Source of the DNA: Actinomadura sp. CNU-125
GTDB lineage: Bacteria; Actinomycetota; Actinomycetes; Streptosporangiales; Streptosporangiaceae
Reading direction: 5' to 3'
Assembly (NCBI RefSeq): GCF_001942465.1
Contig: NZ_MKJY01000333.1
Coordinates: 1 to 64,000 of the forward strand
DNA: 64,000 nt
The notes below the pieces were generated by a model. It was not told the DNA's origin and searched no databases. It saw only the letters and a program-made list of their open reading frames with translations. Shown here one piece after another: positions 1 to 8,487 of the stretch. Position numbers and translations under genes: made by a program. Positions within the stretch are counted from its first letter, which is position 1. Each line of letters opens with the position of its first letter.

Positions 1-45
1 TGCCCACCAGCGGCGGTTCGCGGGCGGGGCGGAACGAGCAGACAT
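1..45 (-). CDS. Start of a CsoR-controlled gene running off the left edge (partial)
   Basis: Only the first 15 codons are in the window, reading MSARSAPPANRRWWA. The start is supported by a near-ideal Shine-Dalgarno AAGGAG eight bases upstream on the minus strand, and two CsoR-type operators lie immediately further upstream. A short basic, Trp-containing N-terminus like RRWWA is common just before the first membrane helix of MFS transporters, so a membrane transporter is one guess. The product cannot be identified from this fragment. The operators imply that the gene is induced by copper or another CsoR-family ligand. Confidence 0.55.
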   Translation of the reverse strand, partial: MSARSAPPANRRWWA

Positions 46-58
46 GATCACTCCTTCT

Positions 59-73
59 TACCCCTAGGGGGTA
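59..73. promoter_or_regulatory. CsoR-type operator 1
   Basis: TACCCCTAGGGGGTA is a dyad with the TACCC/GGGTA arms typical of CsoR-family operators. It lies just upstream of the Shine-Dalgarno of the minus-strand gene that starts at 45, so repressor bound here would block that gene. Confidence 0.75.
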
Positions 74-88
74 TCTGTGGAATGGGGC

Positions 89-105
89 ATACCCTAGGGG
101 GGTAT
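89..105. promoter_or_regulatory. CsoR-type operator 2
   Basis: ATACCCTAGGGGGGTAT is a second copy of the TACCC/GGGTA dyad, about 30 bp from the first. Tandem boxes suggest cooperative repression of the minus-strand gene starting at 45. Confidence 0.7.
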
Positions 106-559
106 AGATCAAACCGCAACCCCCGGATCGCCGGAAATGATCCTCATCGTGTTGGTCGGGCGGCCCGCAGGCGCCTGCGCGACGCCCATCCGGAGTGCGT
201 GCACGAGAGAGCCTCGACTCTCACGCCGTCAACGACGCTTTGACCGCCGTGCTCGGGGCGCAGCCGCCCATGGCGGATTCGCGGCGGGACCGATACCGAT
301 CCTCTACCTGCTGTCGAGCCAGGGTGTCGGAGCACTGCCGCGGCTGACGGCCGAGGCACCCTCATCAGTCTGGCGTTCATCACCAGCGCGGCACCCCTCT
401 GGTCGGTCACCGAACGAGGAGTCGCCACCGAGCATCCAGGACCCTCGCCGAGCATGGCGCTGACCTTCAGGTTGCTCGTGCCCGCCGCACTCATCGCACG
501 CCGCACTCTGGGAGGCGTCCGCTGACGCTGTGCGGCATCACCGCGACGAAGACGCCTGC
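106..559. other. Gene-poor stretch, possible degraded coding sequence
   Basis: No convincing gene is present. The open frame at 137-463 has an Arg-rich shadow-like composition. A frame ending at about 523 reads GTLISLAFITSAAPLW and later MALTFRLLVPAALIARR, which resembles membrane-protein fragments and may be the remains of a gene between the two CsoR-controlled starts. No family can be assigned. Confidence 0.3.
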
Positions 560-576
560 ATACCCGTACGGGGTAT
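560..576. promoter_or_regulatory. CsoR-type operator 3 (csoR autoregulation)
   Basis: ATACCCGTACGGGGTAT ends 15 bases before the csoR-like ATG at 592, which fits negative autoregulation. The arms match the two boxes at 59-105. Confidence 0.75.
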
Positions 577-591
577 CTGTACGATGGGTGC

Positions 592-897
592 ATGACGACA
601 CCGAAGGCGCCCGCGCCGACTCGCGGGTACACGGCGACCAAGGAGCAACTTCAGGCCCGCCTGCGCCGAATCGAAGGGCAGGTGAGGGGGGTCCAGTCGA
701 TGGTGGAGGAAGACCGCTACTGCATCGACGTCCTCACCCAGATTTCCGCGATCCAGGCGGCGCTGGACAAGGTCGCGCTCGGACTCCTGGACGACCACGT
801 CGGGCACTGCATGAGCCACGGACGGAACGAAGGGCGTGAAGACGAGGTCAGGACGGAGATGATGGCGGCCGTCGGTCGGCTCATGCGTAGGGGATAG
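592..897 (+). CDS. csoR: CsoR-family metal-sensing repressor
   Basis: A 101-residue DUF156 helical protein. In this family a tetramer binds GC-rich dyads and releases DNA when it binds Cu(I) or a related ligand. The metal-site triad is visible as Cys44, His69 and Cys73; the spacings of 25 and 4 are those of copper-sensing CsoR, whereas RcnR and FrmR types have different ligand sets. The Arg-rich first helix (RLRRIEGQVRG, 23-33) is the usual DNA-contact region. An operator lies just upstream and two more precede the divergent gene at 45, so the protein probably controls itself and that gene. Its relation to the DUF4396 and BlaI genes downstream is only suggested by position. Confidence 0.9.
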   Translation: MTTPKAPAPTRGYTATKEQLQARLRRIEGQVRGVQSMVEEDRYCIDVLTQISAIQAALDKVALGLLDDHVGHCMSHGRNEGREDEVRTEMMAAVGRLMRRG

Positions 898-970
898 CTC
901 GCATCGCCGGCGCTTCTCCGCGCTCGTCGAGAAGATCAACCGTTCGATGGTGCGCCCTGCCGGAGTGTCT

Positions 971-985
971 CCTACGACGTGTAGG
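971..985. promoter_or_regulatory. Inverted repeat upstream of the DUF4396 gene
   Basis: CCTACGACGTGTAGG is a perfect CCTAC-n5-GTAGG dyad about 65 bp before the start at 1051. The TAC/GTA arms resemble operators of BlaI/MecI repressors, and a BlaI homologue is encoded just downstream. Assignment is inference. Confidence 0.4.
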
Positions 986-1050
986 TTCCCCTTGCACGGA
1001 ACGGTCCGGGGGCTCGGAGCTCCCCGGGTCAGATTTGGACGGAGTACTCC

Positions 1051-1632
1051 ATGAGCACGCACGACCAGCATTTTCCGCCGTCCGAGGTCGGGCGCCCAGG
1101 CGAGACCGGGCAGCACGGCCATGCGGGAGATCACCACATGGAGCACGATCACCATGCCGAGCACGGCGGAGGCGCAGGGCACGGTCACGGTGGGACGGTG
1201 TCCTGGGGCATGGCCGCGCAGGCGACCCTGCACTGCCTGACGGGCTGCGCGATCGGCGAGGTGCTCGGCATGGTGATCGGAACGGCGCTCGGCTGGCCGA
1301 ATCTCCCCACGATCACCCTGGCCGTGGCGCTCGCGTTCTTCTTCGGCTACGCGCTCACCATGCGCGGCGTCCTCAAAGCCGGGCTCACGCTGCGCGCGGC
1401 GTTCAAGGTCGCGCTGGCCGCGGACACCGTCTCGATCGCGATCATGGAAATCCTGGACAACGGGGTCATGCTGGTCGTGCCGGGGGCGATGCACGCCGGG
1501 TTGGCCAGCCCTCTCTTCTGGGGTGCGCTGGCGTTCGCCTTCCTCGTGGCGTTCGTGCTCACGACGCCCATCAACCGCTGGATGATCGGCCGCGGCAAGG
1601 GACACGCCGTGGTGCACCGGTACCACCACTGA
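1051..1632 (+). CDS. DUF4396 membrane protein with His-rich N-terminus
   Basis: 193 residues. The first 50 contain an unusually His-rich, presumably metal-binding segment (GDHHMEHDHHAEHGGG and HGHGG at about 30-47). The rest carries about four hydrophobic helices of the DUF4396 family, including the family-typical HCLTGCAIGE (about 60-70). His residues in the tail (HAVVHRYHH) add further possible ligands. Its biochemical role is unknown. The histidines, the upstream CsoR and the following BlaI/M56 pair suggest metal or oxidant stress, by inference. The ATG follows GGAG at a good distance. Confidence 0.75.
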   Translation: MSTHDQHFPPSEVGRPGETGQHGHAGDHHMEHDHHAEHGGGAGHGHGGTVSWGMAAQATLHCLTGCAIGEVLGMVIGTALGWPNLPTITLAVALAFFFGYALTMRGVLKAGLTLRAAFKVALAADTVSIAIMEILDNGVMLVVPGAMHAGLASPLFWGALAFAFLVAFVLTTPINRWMIGRGKGHAVVHRYHH

Positions 1633-1721
1633 ACGTGCGAACCGGCGGGTTCGGGCCCGACGCATCGGCCGCTCTCCTCCTCGCTCATTCGGCAGAATGG
1701 CAGCGAGATCGAGGTGATCGT

Positions 1722-2105
1722 GTGGAGGGACTCGGCGGCTCGCTCGAGCGCGCCATCATGGACGTCCTGTGGGCCGAACCGGAGCCCCTGCGCGTCCGGG
1801 AACTGCTGACGAGGCTGAATGAGAACCAGCGGAGGCCGCTCGCCTACAACACCGTCCAGACGGTGGCGGAGCGGCTCGCGCGCAAGAACATGCTGGCGAA
1901 GATCCCGGACGGCCAAGCGTTCCGCTACGGCCCGACGCGCACACGGGAGGACTACGTGGCCGAGGTGATGATCGACGCCCTGACCGGGACGACGTCCGAC
2001 CACGGCGCCGTCCTGACCCGCTTCGCCGAAGGCGTGCCGCCCGAGGACGCGCGGCGCCTCCTGGAGGTGCTGCGCCGCCGCGCGGCCGGCGAGCCCGGCT
2101 CCTGA
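1722..2105 (+). CDS. BlaI/MecI/CopY-family transcriptional repressor
   Basis: 127 residues from a GTG preceded by GAGGTG. It has a winged-helix domain of the Penicillinase_R type: LERAIMDVLW, then LAYNTVQTVAERLARKNML as recognition helix and wing, and a C-terminal dimerisation helix pair ending RRLLEVLRRRAAG. BlaI-type repressors are inactivated by proteolysis triggered by a membrane M56 peptidase, and such a peptidase gene begins four bases after this stop. The pair should form one operon. The dyad at 971-985 is a candidate operator. Target genes are not obvious; no beta-lactamase is present. Confidence 0.88.
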   Translation: MEGLGGSLERAIMDVLWAEPEPLRVRELLTRLNENQRRPLAYNTVQTVAERLARKNMLAKIPDGQAFRYGPTRTREDYVAEVMIDALTGTTSDHGAVLTRFAEGVPPEDARRLLEVLRRRAAGEPGS

Positions 2106-2109
2106 CCTG

Positions 2110-3039
2110 ATGCCGGTCCTCCTCGGTGCCCTGCTCGCCACCGCGCTCCTCCTCGGCTGGGGACCCGGTTCCGTCTTGGACCGGCTCTCTTCGGGGAGCG
2201 ACCCGGGCACCGCGATCGTCGGTTGGCTGGGCGCTGTGGCCGGAACCTTCGTCGCAGCCACCGGGGCGGTGATGATCGCCCTGCTGTGGCCGCCGACTCC
2301 GGGACACGGATTCGTCGAATGGCTGCACGGCTGCCTGCCGCATCACCGGACGGCGGCCACGGTTCTGGCCGGTGTTATGAGCGTGCCGCTGCTCTACCTG
2401 TGCGGATTCCGGCTGATGCGCACGGTCCCTCGTCTTCGGGAAACGCTGCGGCGACGACGCGACCACCGCGAGATGCTCCACATGGTGGCGCACGAAGACG
2501 AACGCCACGCAGACGTTCTCCTTCTGGACCACCCGATACCGGTCGCGTACTGCCTGCCGTCCCGTGGACGGCCTATCGTCCTGTCGACCGGTGCTCAACG
2601 CAGGCTCACCACGCGCCAGTTGTCGGCCGTGCTCGAGCACGAACGGGCACATCTGCGCCGGCGCCACCACCTAGTTCTGCTCCTGCTCGACGCCGCCCAC
2701 GCGCTGCTGCCGTGGTCGCCGACCGTTCGACGAGCCGAGTCGCGCGTGCCGCTCCTGCTCGAGATGGCCGCCGACGACGCAGCCGCACATACGGCGGGAC
2801 GCCGGACGCTCGCCAACGCCCTGCGCCAGGTCGGCGGCGCACCGGAGTTCGCGGGCGCGCTCGCCGCCTCCGGCCCGAACGGCGGAACGCTGACGAAGCG
2901 GCTGGCCCGGCTGGAGGGGCAGACGCACCGTCCTGGCCGGGCGGGACGCCCCTTGGCGTGGGCACTTTCGGTCTGCGCGACCATCGTGCCCCTGTTCACG
3001 GCGGCCGCGGCCGTGGGGCAGCTCATCCTCCCCTGCTGA
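2110..3039 (+). CDS. M56-family (BlaR1-like) membrane metallopeptidase
   Basis: 309 residues with three or four membrane helices (about 2-18, 36-60, 82-100 and 280-305) flanking a cytoplasmic zinc peptidase domain. The active-site motif HERAH is at 177-181 in LEHERAHL, and EMAADDAAA downstream supplies the expected third ligand region. Unlike staphylococcal BlaR1 it has no penicillin-binding sensor domain, as is usual for short actinobacterial M56 proteins. It lies four bases after the BlaI-type repressor and is translationally linked to it, so the likely role is signal-dependent cleavage of that repressor. The signal is unknown. Confidence 0.85.
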   Translation: MPVLLGALLATALLLGWGPGSVLDRLSSGSDPGTAIVGWLGAVAGTFVAATGAVMIALLWPPTPGHGFVEWLHGCLPHHRTAATVLAGVMSVPLLYLCGFRLMRTVPRLRETLRRRRDHREMLHMVAHEDERHADVLLLDHPIPVAYCLPSRGRPIVLSTGAQRRLTTRQLSAVLEHERAHLRRRHHLVLLLLDAAHALLPWSPTVRRAESRVPLLLEMAADDAAAHTAGRRTLANALRQVGGAPEFAGALAASGPNGGTLTKRLARLEGQTHRPGRAGRPLAWALSVCATIVPLFTAAAAVGQLILPC

Positions 3040-3285
3040 CCGAGGGTCGCGGTGGTGCGGGTCCGGACGTTCGTGCGGCGGGTCAGTGCGCCGTAGCAGG
3101 CGTTCGACATCCACGGCGGGACCCCACCGGCACGTGGGCCGTGAGGCGATCGTGCGTCGGCTCGCCGGACGTCCGGAGACCGCCGGTCATGGCCAATGCC
3201 GGATTGGTGTTAGATCTGATCAACGTGGACATTCAGCGGATCAGGCCGTTGCCATCGCGCTCGCCGAAGGCAAGACGGCGGTGGC

Positions 3286-4744
3286 CGAGGTCTCGCCTCG
3301 TCCTCGCGGCTCTCGCCGGCGCGGGCACCGGTTCGAGACCGACTCCGACACCGAGGTCGTGCTGCGCGGATACCTGGAGTGGGGCGCGGCCGTCGCCGAG
3401 CGTCTCAACGGCATGTACGCGTTCGCCATCTGGGACTCCCGCGAACGCAAACTGGTGATGATCCGGGACCGGATGGGCATCAAGCCGTTCTACTACTACC
3501 CGACCGAGGACGGCGTGCTCTTCGGCTCGGAGCCGAAGGCCATCCTCGCCAACCCGATGGTGGAGCGGACGGTCACCCTGGAGGGGCTGCGCGAGCTGCT
3601 CGCGTTCATCAAGCCCCCGGGCAGCGCCTTCTGGGAAGGCATGCGCGAGGTGCGGCCGGGCACGGTCGTCACGGTGGACGCCGGCGGCGTGCGCGAAACC
3701 GTCTACTGGAGCCTGCGGACCCGGGAGCACCACGACTCCCGGGAGGACACCGTCGCACACGTCCGCGAGCTGCTCGACGACATCGTGCGCCGCCAGCTCG
3801 TGGCCGACGTGCCGCGCTGCACTCTGCTGTCCGGCGGCCTGGACTCGTCCGCGATGACCGCGATCGCAGCCCGGCAGCTCGAACGGGCGGGCGAGACGGT
3901 GCGCAGCTTCGCGGTCGACTTCGTCGGCCGCACCCAGAACTTCGTCCCCGACGAGATCCGCGAGACGCCGGACGCGCCGTTCGTCCACGACGTGGTGGAG
4001 AAGTCGAAGACCGAGCACCGCGACATCGTCGTGTCGTCCGCCGACCTCGCCGACCCGGGCCTGCGCGCCGCGGTGGTCCGCGCCCGCGAACTGCCCGCGG
4101 GCTACGGCGACATCGACACCTCGCTCTACCTGCTGTTCAAGTCGATCCGCCAGCACTCCACGGTCGCGTTGTCCGGCGAGTCCGCCGACGAGGTCTTCGG
4201 CGGCTACAAGTGGTTCTTCGACCCGCTGGTCCACGAGCTGCCCACGTTCCCGTGGCTGGTGCAGTACATCATGACCGCCGGAGACAGCAAGCCGATCCTG
4301 CGGCAGCCGGTACTCGACGCGATGGACCTGTCGACCTACATGTCCATAGCGGTCGGCCTGGAGGTCCGGGTGCCGTTCTGTGACCACCGCCTGGTGGAGT
4401 ACGTGTACAACGCGCCGTGGGAGCAGAAGACCTACGACGGCAAGGAGAAGTCGCTGCTGCGCGGCGCGTCCCTGGACCTGCTGCCCACCTCGGTCGCCGA
4501 GCGCGTCAAGTCGCTCTACCCGTCCACCCAGGACCCGCGTTACGCGCAGGCGCTCCAGGTGCAGTGCAAAGACCTGCTGGCCGACCCGTCGCACCCGGTC
4601 TTCGAACTGATCGACAAGGACGTACTGCGCGCTTCCGCCACGGCGGACTCACCCCAGATCACCGAGGGCTCCCGCGGCATGGAACGCGCGCTGGACATGG
4701 CCGTCTGGCTGGACATCTACTCCCCGAACATCAAGGTGGCGTGA
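3286..4744 (+). pseudogene. asnB: Asparagine synthase (glutamine-hydrolysing), N-terminus missing
   Basis: About 485 residues of an AsnB-type amidotransferase remain. The reading becomes homologous at RRRGHRFETDSDTEVVLRGY, in the middle of the class II glutaminase domain, and then continues cleanly through the synthetase domain with the PP-loop SGGLDSSAM (3830-3856) and SGESADEVFGG (4171-4203). The N-terminal segment that should carry the catalytic Cys2 (MCGI) and roughly the first 80-90 residues cannot be found. Between 3090 and 3285 only faint, frame-shifted echoes occur. Without Cys2 the protein could not use glutamine. The long open frame upstream is not a real N-terminus. Deletion or multiple frameshifts are both possible. 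Confidence 0.8.
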
Positions 4745-5087
4745 CGTACCGGTGACGCGCCCGGCCGTCGCCCTCGAGCGCGGCGGGTCGCGATCGGTGA
4801 AGACCCTAACGCCGTCCGGTCACAACCGTGCAGGAGGAACATGCGCACCGGGCGGTTTCGCAAGGGGACCGCCCACGACAAGAACCGCCCCTGGAAGGCG
4901 GCGGCCCCTGCCGGTCGCCAATGCGCCGGGCACCTTCCAGGGCTTCCTGCGCCAACCCATCATCGTTGGGGCAGCAGACCACGCCCGGGGAGAAGCGAGC
5001 ATCTCGCCAATGGACACCGCCCGCATCCCCACGGGTCATCTGATCGGTGGATGGCGCTTCCGAAGCTCCCCTCTGATCATTGATCAT
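4745..5087 (+). other. Region with an unassigned small open frame behind a strong ribosome site
   Basis: A canonical AGGAGG precedes ATG at 4841 and a frame of 80 codons (4841-5083) with high GC3 only in its first 35 codons. The product has no recognisable family and drifts into low-complexity Pro/His/Arg. It may be the truncated head of a gene that once followed asnB. Just before 5088 the sequence TGATCATTGATCA forms a small dyad or direct repeat. Confidence 0.3.
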
Positions 5088-5267
5088 ATGAACAAGAGCA
5101 CCTGCCACCTCATTCTGGCGGTCATCACCGGCCTCTACCTCATGACGGTCCTGGCCCTGACCACCTTGAAGGTGGGCTTCCTGGACCTGTTCGCCGCCAC
5201 CGGCGGCGTGGCGATCGGCACTCTGTGGGGCTCTGCGGCGATCGTGTACAACCGCGGCTCCCGGTGA
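5088..5267 (+). CDS. Small two-helix membrane protein
   Basis: 59 residues starting MNKSTCHLILAVITG. Two hydrophobic segments (about 7-25 and 30-52) separated by LKVGF suggest a hairpin membrane protein with short polar ends. I recognise no family. No clear Shine-Dalgarno is visible; the open frame extends upstream to 4752, but that extension is Arg/Pro-rich and does not look coding. Function unknown. Confidence 0.5.
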   Translation: MNKSTCHLILAVITGLYLMTVLALTTLKVGFLDLFAATGGVAIGTLWGSAAIVYNRGSR

Positions 5268-5472
5268 CCGGCCGAAGCAAGTCGTAACTTCAGGTGCGGA
5301 AGGATCTCGCAGGTGGCCAGCCGACCGGGTCAGGACCATGCCGACCGATCGCATGCGAACGCGGGGCACTCCCTTGCCTGCCGGATCCGTCGCCTTCAAG
5401 ATGTCCGACCCGACGGTCACCATGGCCAATTGACCGGCACCACGAGTCGGCCGCGGACTTCGGAGGCGAGTC

Positions 5473-6396
5473 ATGTTCTTTCCTGCACTTCCCACGCCGG
5501 TGGACGGCGAGGTGCTGCTGGTCTGCACCTGCTATAGGGACGGCAAGGCGCTGCGGGGCGGCCTGCTCGACGAGATCGGGGCGCGCCGCGACGGCGATGG
5601 GTTCGTCATCGAGGGCAGCGAGGTGCGGATCCGTTTGGTCGAGAACACCGGATGGGACTTCATGCACGGCGGGAATGTGCCGGCGCTCGTCCCGGCTGGT
5701 GGGTCGGCAGCGTCGGTCGTCGTGTTGGTGGACAGTTCGGTGGCGTACGGCGGTGGCGGCCCGCTGCTCGTGGATCTGGCGGTGATACCCGGCCGCGGTG
5801 TCCGGGTCCCGTCGGCCCGTCTCGGCGAGATCCTGGCCGCGGTGCTGGGCGGCGAACTCACCTTCGACCATCTGGTGCAGGACATGGATGTGGACGGGAT
5901 GTATCAGGGCGATGGGGGCCGACCGGCCTTCCCGGCGCCGGTGCGGCTTCCGCGCCGGACCTTCCCGGCATTGCCCTCCACGGTTGCTCCTCTGCTCGTC
6001 CGTACCTCCTTCGACGATGAGGAAGCCTGGCAGGCCCTGCTCGCCGAGTTGGACGCGGCTGGTGGATTGGACCCGGATGAGATCGATGTGGAGCACTACC
6101 CGCTGGACGCCCGGGCCGTCGACGACCGGGCCTTCGAAGACCTGCAGCCGGGCCAGGTCCCCGCACTGGTCCCTCCCGAGAAGCACACCACGCTGGTCGC
6201 GCTCGCCGACAGCAGAACCTTCACCGAGGCCGAACGGCCGCTGACCGTCGTGGACCTGTACGACACGCCGGGGCAGGCGGCCGTGCTTCCCTTCCGCATG
6301 GTCGGATCGATGGCCTGCAACCTGGAGATCGCCAACATGGACTTCCGCGAGTTCGTCGCCCACAAGGACACCCGGCCATGGTGGGAGGACTCCTGA
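5473..6396 (+). CDS. Protein with two DUF6924-like domains
   Basis: 307 residues, soluble, acidic. The C-terminal half (about 173-300) has the features I associate with DUF6924: LLVRTSFDDEEAWQALLAEL near its start, TLVALADSRTF in the middle, and the end signature NLEIANMDFREFV. The N-terminal half (about 14-155) shows the same layout in more divergent form (EVLLVCTCYRDGKAL, VVVLVDSSVAY, LTFDHLVQDMDVDGMY), so the protein looks like an internal duplication. Biochemical function is unknown. The ATG at 5473 follows GGAGGCGAGTC. No neighbour suggests a pathway. Confidence 0.7.
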   Translation: MFFPALPTPVDGEVLLVCTCYRDGKALRGGLLDEIGARRDGDGFVIEGSEVRIRLVENTGWDFMHGGNVPALVPAGGSAASVVVLVDSSVAYGGGGPLLVDLAVIPGRGVRVPSARLGEILAAVLGGELTFDHLVQDMDVDGMYQGDGGRPAFPAPVRLPRRTFPALPSTVAPLLVRTSFDDEEAWQALLAELDAAGGLDPDEIDVEHYPLDARAVDDRAFEDLQPGQVPALVPPEKHTTLVALADSRTFTEAERPLTVVDLYDTPGQAAVLPFRMVGSMACNLEIANMDFREFVAHKDTRPWWEDS

Positions 6397-6588
6397 AACA
6401 GGGGCCGTTTTCCCAGCACACGGTGCGCTGCAGCCCGACCGCACTTGGACACCGGGGCGATCGTTACGCCGAGAGGCTGTGCGAGCTTTCGCGGTGTTGT
6501 GCGGGGCCGCGGTCATGCGGGGGCTCCGAGGTCGAGCCGGTCACCGAGTGCGGCGGTCTGCCGTCCCCAGCGAGGTGGCGCCGAGCTA

Positions 6589-7596
6589 TCACGGGTTCCG
6601 CTCTTCGGCGGACCGGTGTCGCCGCCAGGTGTTACGCAGCGCCTGGAGTTCGGTGTGGGGGAAGGGGGATCCCCAACGGGCCTGGTATGCGCTCTCGCCG
6701 TACCTGGTCATGGTCTCGTCGAAGCCTCGGATGATCGATCGGGCCAGGGCGTCGATGGTCTGCCGACTGGACCAGATCTCCACACCGGCCTCGTCGGGCT
6801 CTCCGCTGTCGGCGAGGTGGAGGAGTTGGAGCCGTACCTCGTCGTCCTCACGATGGAAGATCCATCTGTAGCCGTTCGGCTCCGCCTCGAACTGGGCTCG
6901 CGTCTGCTTCTCACCGGCGATCAGCCGGGCGACGGCGGTCAGTAACTCTTCCGGCGCGGCGGCTATATAGGACGCGATGGCTTTTGCCTGCGCCGTGGCG
7001 TCGGCAATGGTGCAGGTGACCCATCCGTGTCCCGACAGGATCCAAGTGAAGGACATCCCGGTCGCGGACTCGTTCTGATCGCCGTGGCCGAGGCCGGGTT
7101 GCGACTCGCCGTTGTTGTGGAGGGTTGCCCGGTATTCGCCGTACTCGTCACACGCAAGGCCATGGTTCGTCCACTTGGCGGGGTCGGCGCCGAGTTCGCG
7201 TTCGGCGACTTCGATGGCTTGCTCCGGGGCCGTGACCACGGTGACCAGGCCCCAGGTCTCATCATCAGGGTCCAGGGGAGGGAACTCGGTAAGGTCCCAG
7301 AAGGTGGCGGTGCCGATGTCTTCGACCTCGTGCAGGTAGACACCGATCCCTTTGTGGCCGGGGCTCAGGGAGATCCAGCGGATGCCCTGGCGTTCCTCTG
7401 TCCGGATGCCCCCGAGGAACTGCTCGATTTGTCTACCGCGGCGCAGGGCCGTGATGGCGAACCGTGGGGTCAGATAGCGCACGTCAGCTCCGCTTCGGTT
7501 GTTCGGGCAGGCGAGGTAGATCATGACGCTTTTGGCGGACATCCCGAAGACGGCGGCGACGAAGCAAAGTGACACCACGGAGGGCGTGCTGAACAT
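6589..7596 (-). CDS. Hypothetical protein of about 310-335 residues
   Basis: An intact frame with coding-like codon use; no family recognised. The first 18 codons of the longest version are hydrophobic (VVSLCFVAAVFG) and could be a membrane or signal segment. In-frame ATGs at 7542 and 7524 (MIYLACPNN) are alternatives, and none has a good Shine-Dalgarno. The body is a mixed alpha/beta soluble protein with acidic, Trp-rich stretches (TFWDLTEFPPLDPDDETWG, FTWILSGHGWVTCTI) and an Arg-rich end. The layout resembles cytoplasmic immunity or DUF-type proteins of actinomycetes, but that is only an impression. Confidence 0.6.
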   Translation of the reverse strand: MFSTPSVVSLCFVAAVFGMSAKSVMIYLACPNNRSGADVRYLTPRFAITALRRGRQIEQFLGGIRTEERQGIRWISLSPGHKGIGVYLHEVEDIGTATFWDLTEFPPLDPDDETWGLVTVVTAPEQAIEVAERELGADPAKWTNHGLACDEYGEYRATLHNNGESQPGLGHGDQNESATGMSFTWILSGHGWVTCTIADATAQAKAIASYIAAAPEELLTAVARLIAGEKQTRAQFEAEPNGYRWIFHREDDEVRLQLLHLADSGEPDEAGVEIWSSRQTIDALARSIIRGFDETMTRYGESAYQARWGSPFPHTELQALRNTWRRHRSAEERNP

Positions 7597-7683
7597 CGGA
7601 GAGGGGGCTGGGAATGCGGCTGGAGGACGAGTCTCAACCGGCGAGCGAACACCGGGCTGGGACTCGTACCCACAGCCTACGGA

Positions 7684-8076
7684 TTAAGCGAAGCTCCGCG
7701 GGTCGTTCGTCGCCACGACCTCACGGCCCAGCGGTGTCAGCGAGACGGGGATCAGCTTGAAGTTCGCGATGCCCAGCGGGATGCCGATGATCGTGATGCA
7801 CAGCGCGATGCCGGTGAAGATGTGCCCCAGTGCCAGCCACCATCCGGCGAAGATCACCCAGATGATGTTGCCGATGGTCGACGCTACGCCCGCGTCCGTG
7901 CGCCGGACCAGCGTCCTGCCGAACGGCCAGAGCGCGTAGTTGGCGATCCGGAACGACGCGATGCCGAAGGGGATCGTGATGATCAGGATGCAGCAGATGA
8001 TGCCAGCGATGACGTAAGAGGCGGCCATCCAGATTCCGGCCAGCACCAGCCAGATGACATTGAGTAGGGTGCGCAT
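7684..8076 (-). CDS. yccF: YccF-domain inner-membrane protein
   Basis: 130 residues made of two tandem copies of the YccF (DUF307) repeat. Each begins N-V/I-I-W and contains hydrophobic helices followed by IPFGIASFRIANYALWPFGR (first copy) or IPLGIANFKLIPVSLTPLGR (second copy). Family members are small integral membrane proteins of unknown function. The start chosen is the ATG of MRTLLNVIW, where family members usually begin; an ATG two codons upstream (8082) is equally possible. No operon partner is obvious. Confidence 0.88.
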   Translation of the reverse strand: MRTLLNVIWLVLAGIWMAASYVIAGIICCILIITIPFGIASFRIANYALWPFGRTLVRRTDAGVASTIGNIIWVIFAGWWLALGHIFTGIALCITIIGIPLGIANFKLIPVSLTPLGREVVATNDPRSFA

Positions 8077-8487
8077 CGACATACCGTAGCGAACTTGACG
8101 CACACAGGTGTGTCTCGACGTGAGGGGCCGGCCCGGTGGTATCGGGCATTGAACGGCTCGGGAATCGGCGTGGGCGGGGCGGCATAACCGTAGAAAGCAC
8201 TCGTTGTTCTGGTCGACAATGTCGTCGGTTCTGGCTGCTCTACCGGGCCGCGCCGCTCCTGAACGGCCGTTACTCGACGGCGTTGCGCCTGGGGGACGCA
8301 CCGGCGTTCCCGACCTAGCTGGGAGACCAGCTCCACGTCCGCTACGGCCACTCGCGAACGCGAGCTCTGCCGGCTCCTCGGACGGGTAGCGGCGGGGCTT
8401 CGGCCGCCGCCACCCGTGTGAGTCGCCCGGCATGTCGGGGGCGGGCGCCGGCTCACCCGGTTCACACCGGATCAGCCATCGGTGGCT
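8077..8487. other. Gene-free stretch between yccF and the hydratase operon
   Basis: No supported gene. The only clear structure is the hairpin at 8383-8416. Open frames here are Arg/Pro-rich shadows. Confidence 0.5.
8383..8416 (-). terminator. Strong GC hairpin, likely terminator of the acyl-CoA operon
   Basis: CGGGTAGCGGCGG pairs with CCGCCGCCACCCG with one A/C mismatch around a GCTTCG loop. It lies about 70 bp past the stop of the minus-strand hydratase gene and before yccF. There is no U tract, as is usual in actinomycetes. Confidence 0.5.

Noticed and set aside
538..1665. Long minus-strand open frame opposite csoR and the DUF4396 gene
   Set aside because: Arg/His/Asp-rich product with no family resemblance, fully antisense to well-supported genes; a typical high-GC shadow.
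1722..3039. Beta-lactam resistance locus
   Set aside because: BlaI and M56 homologues are present, but no beta-lactamase or penicillin-binding sensor domain is encoded nearby.
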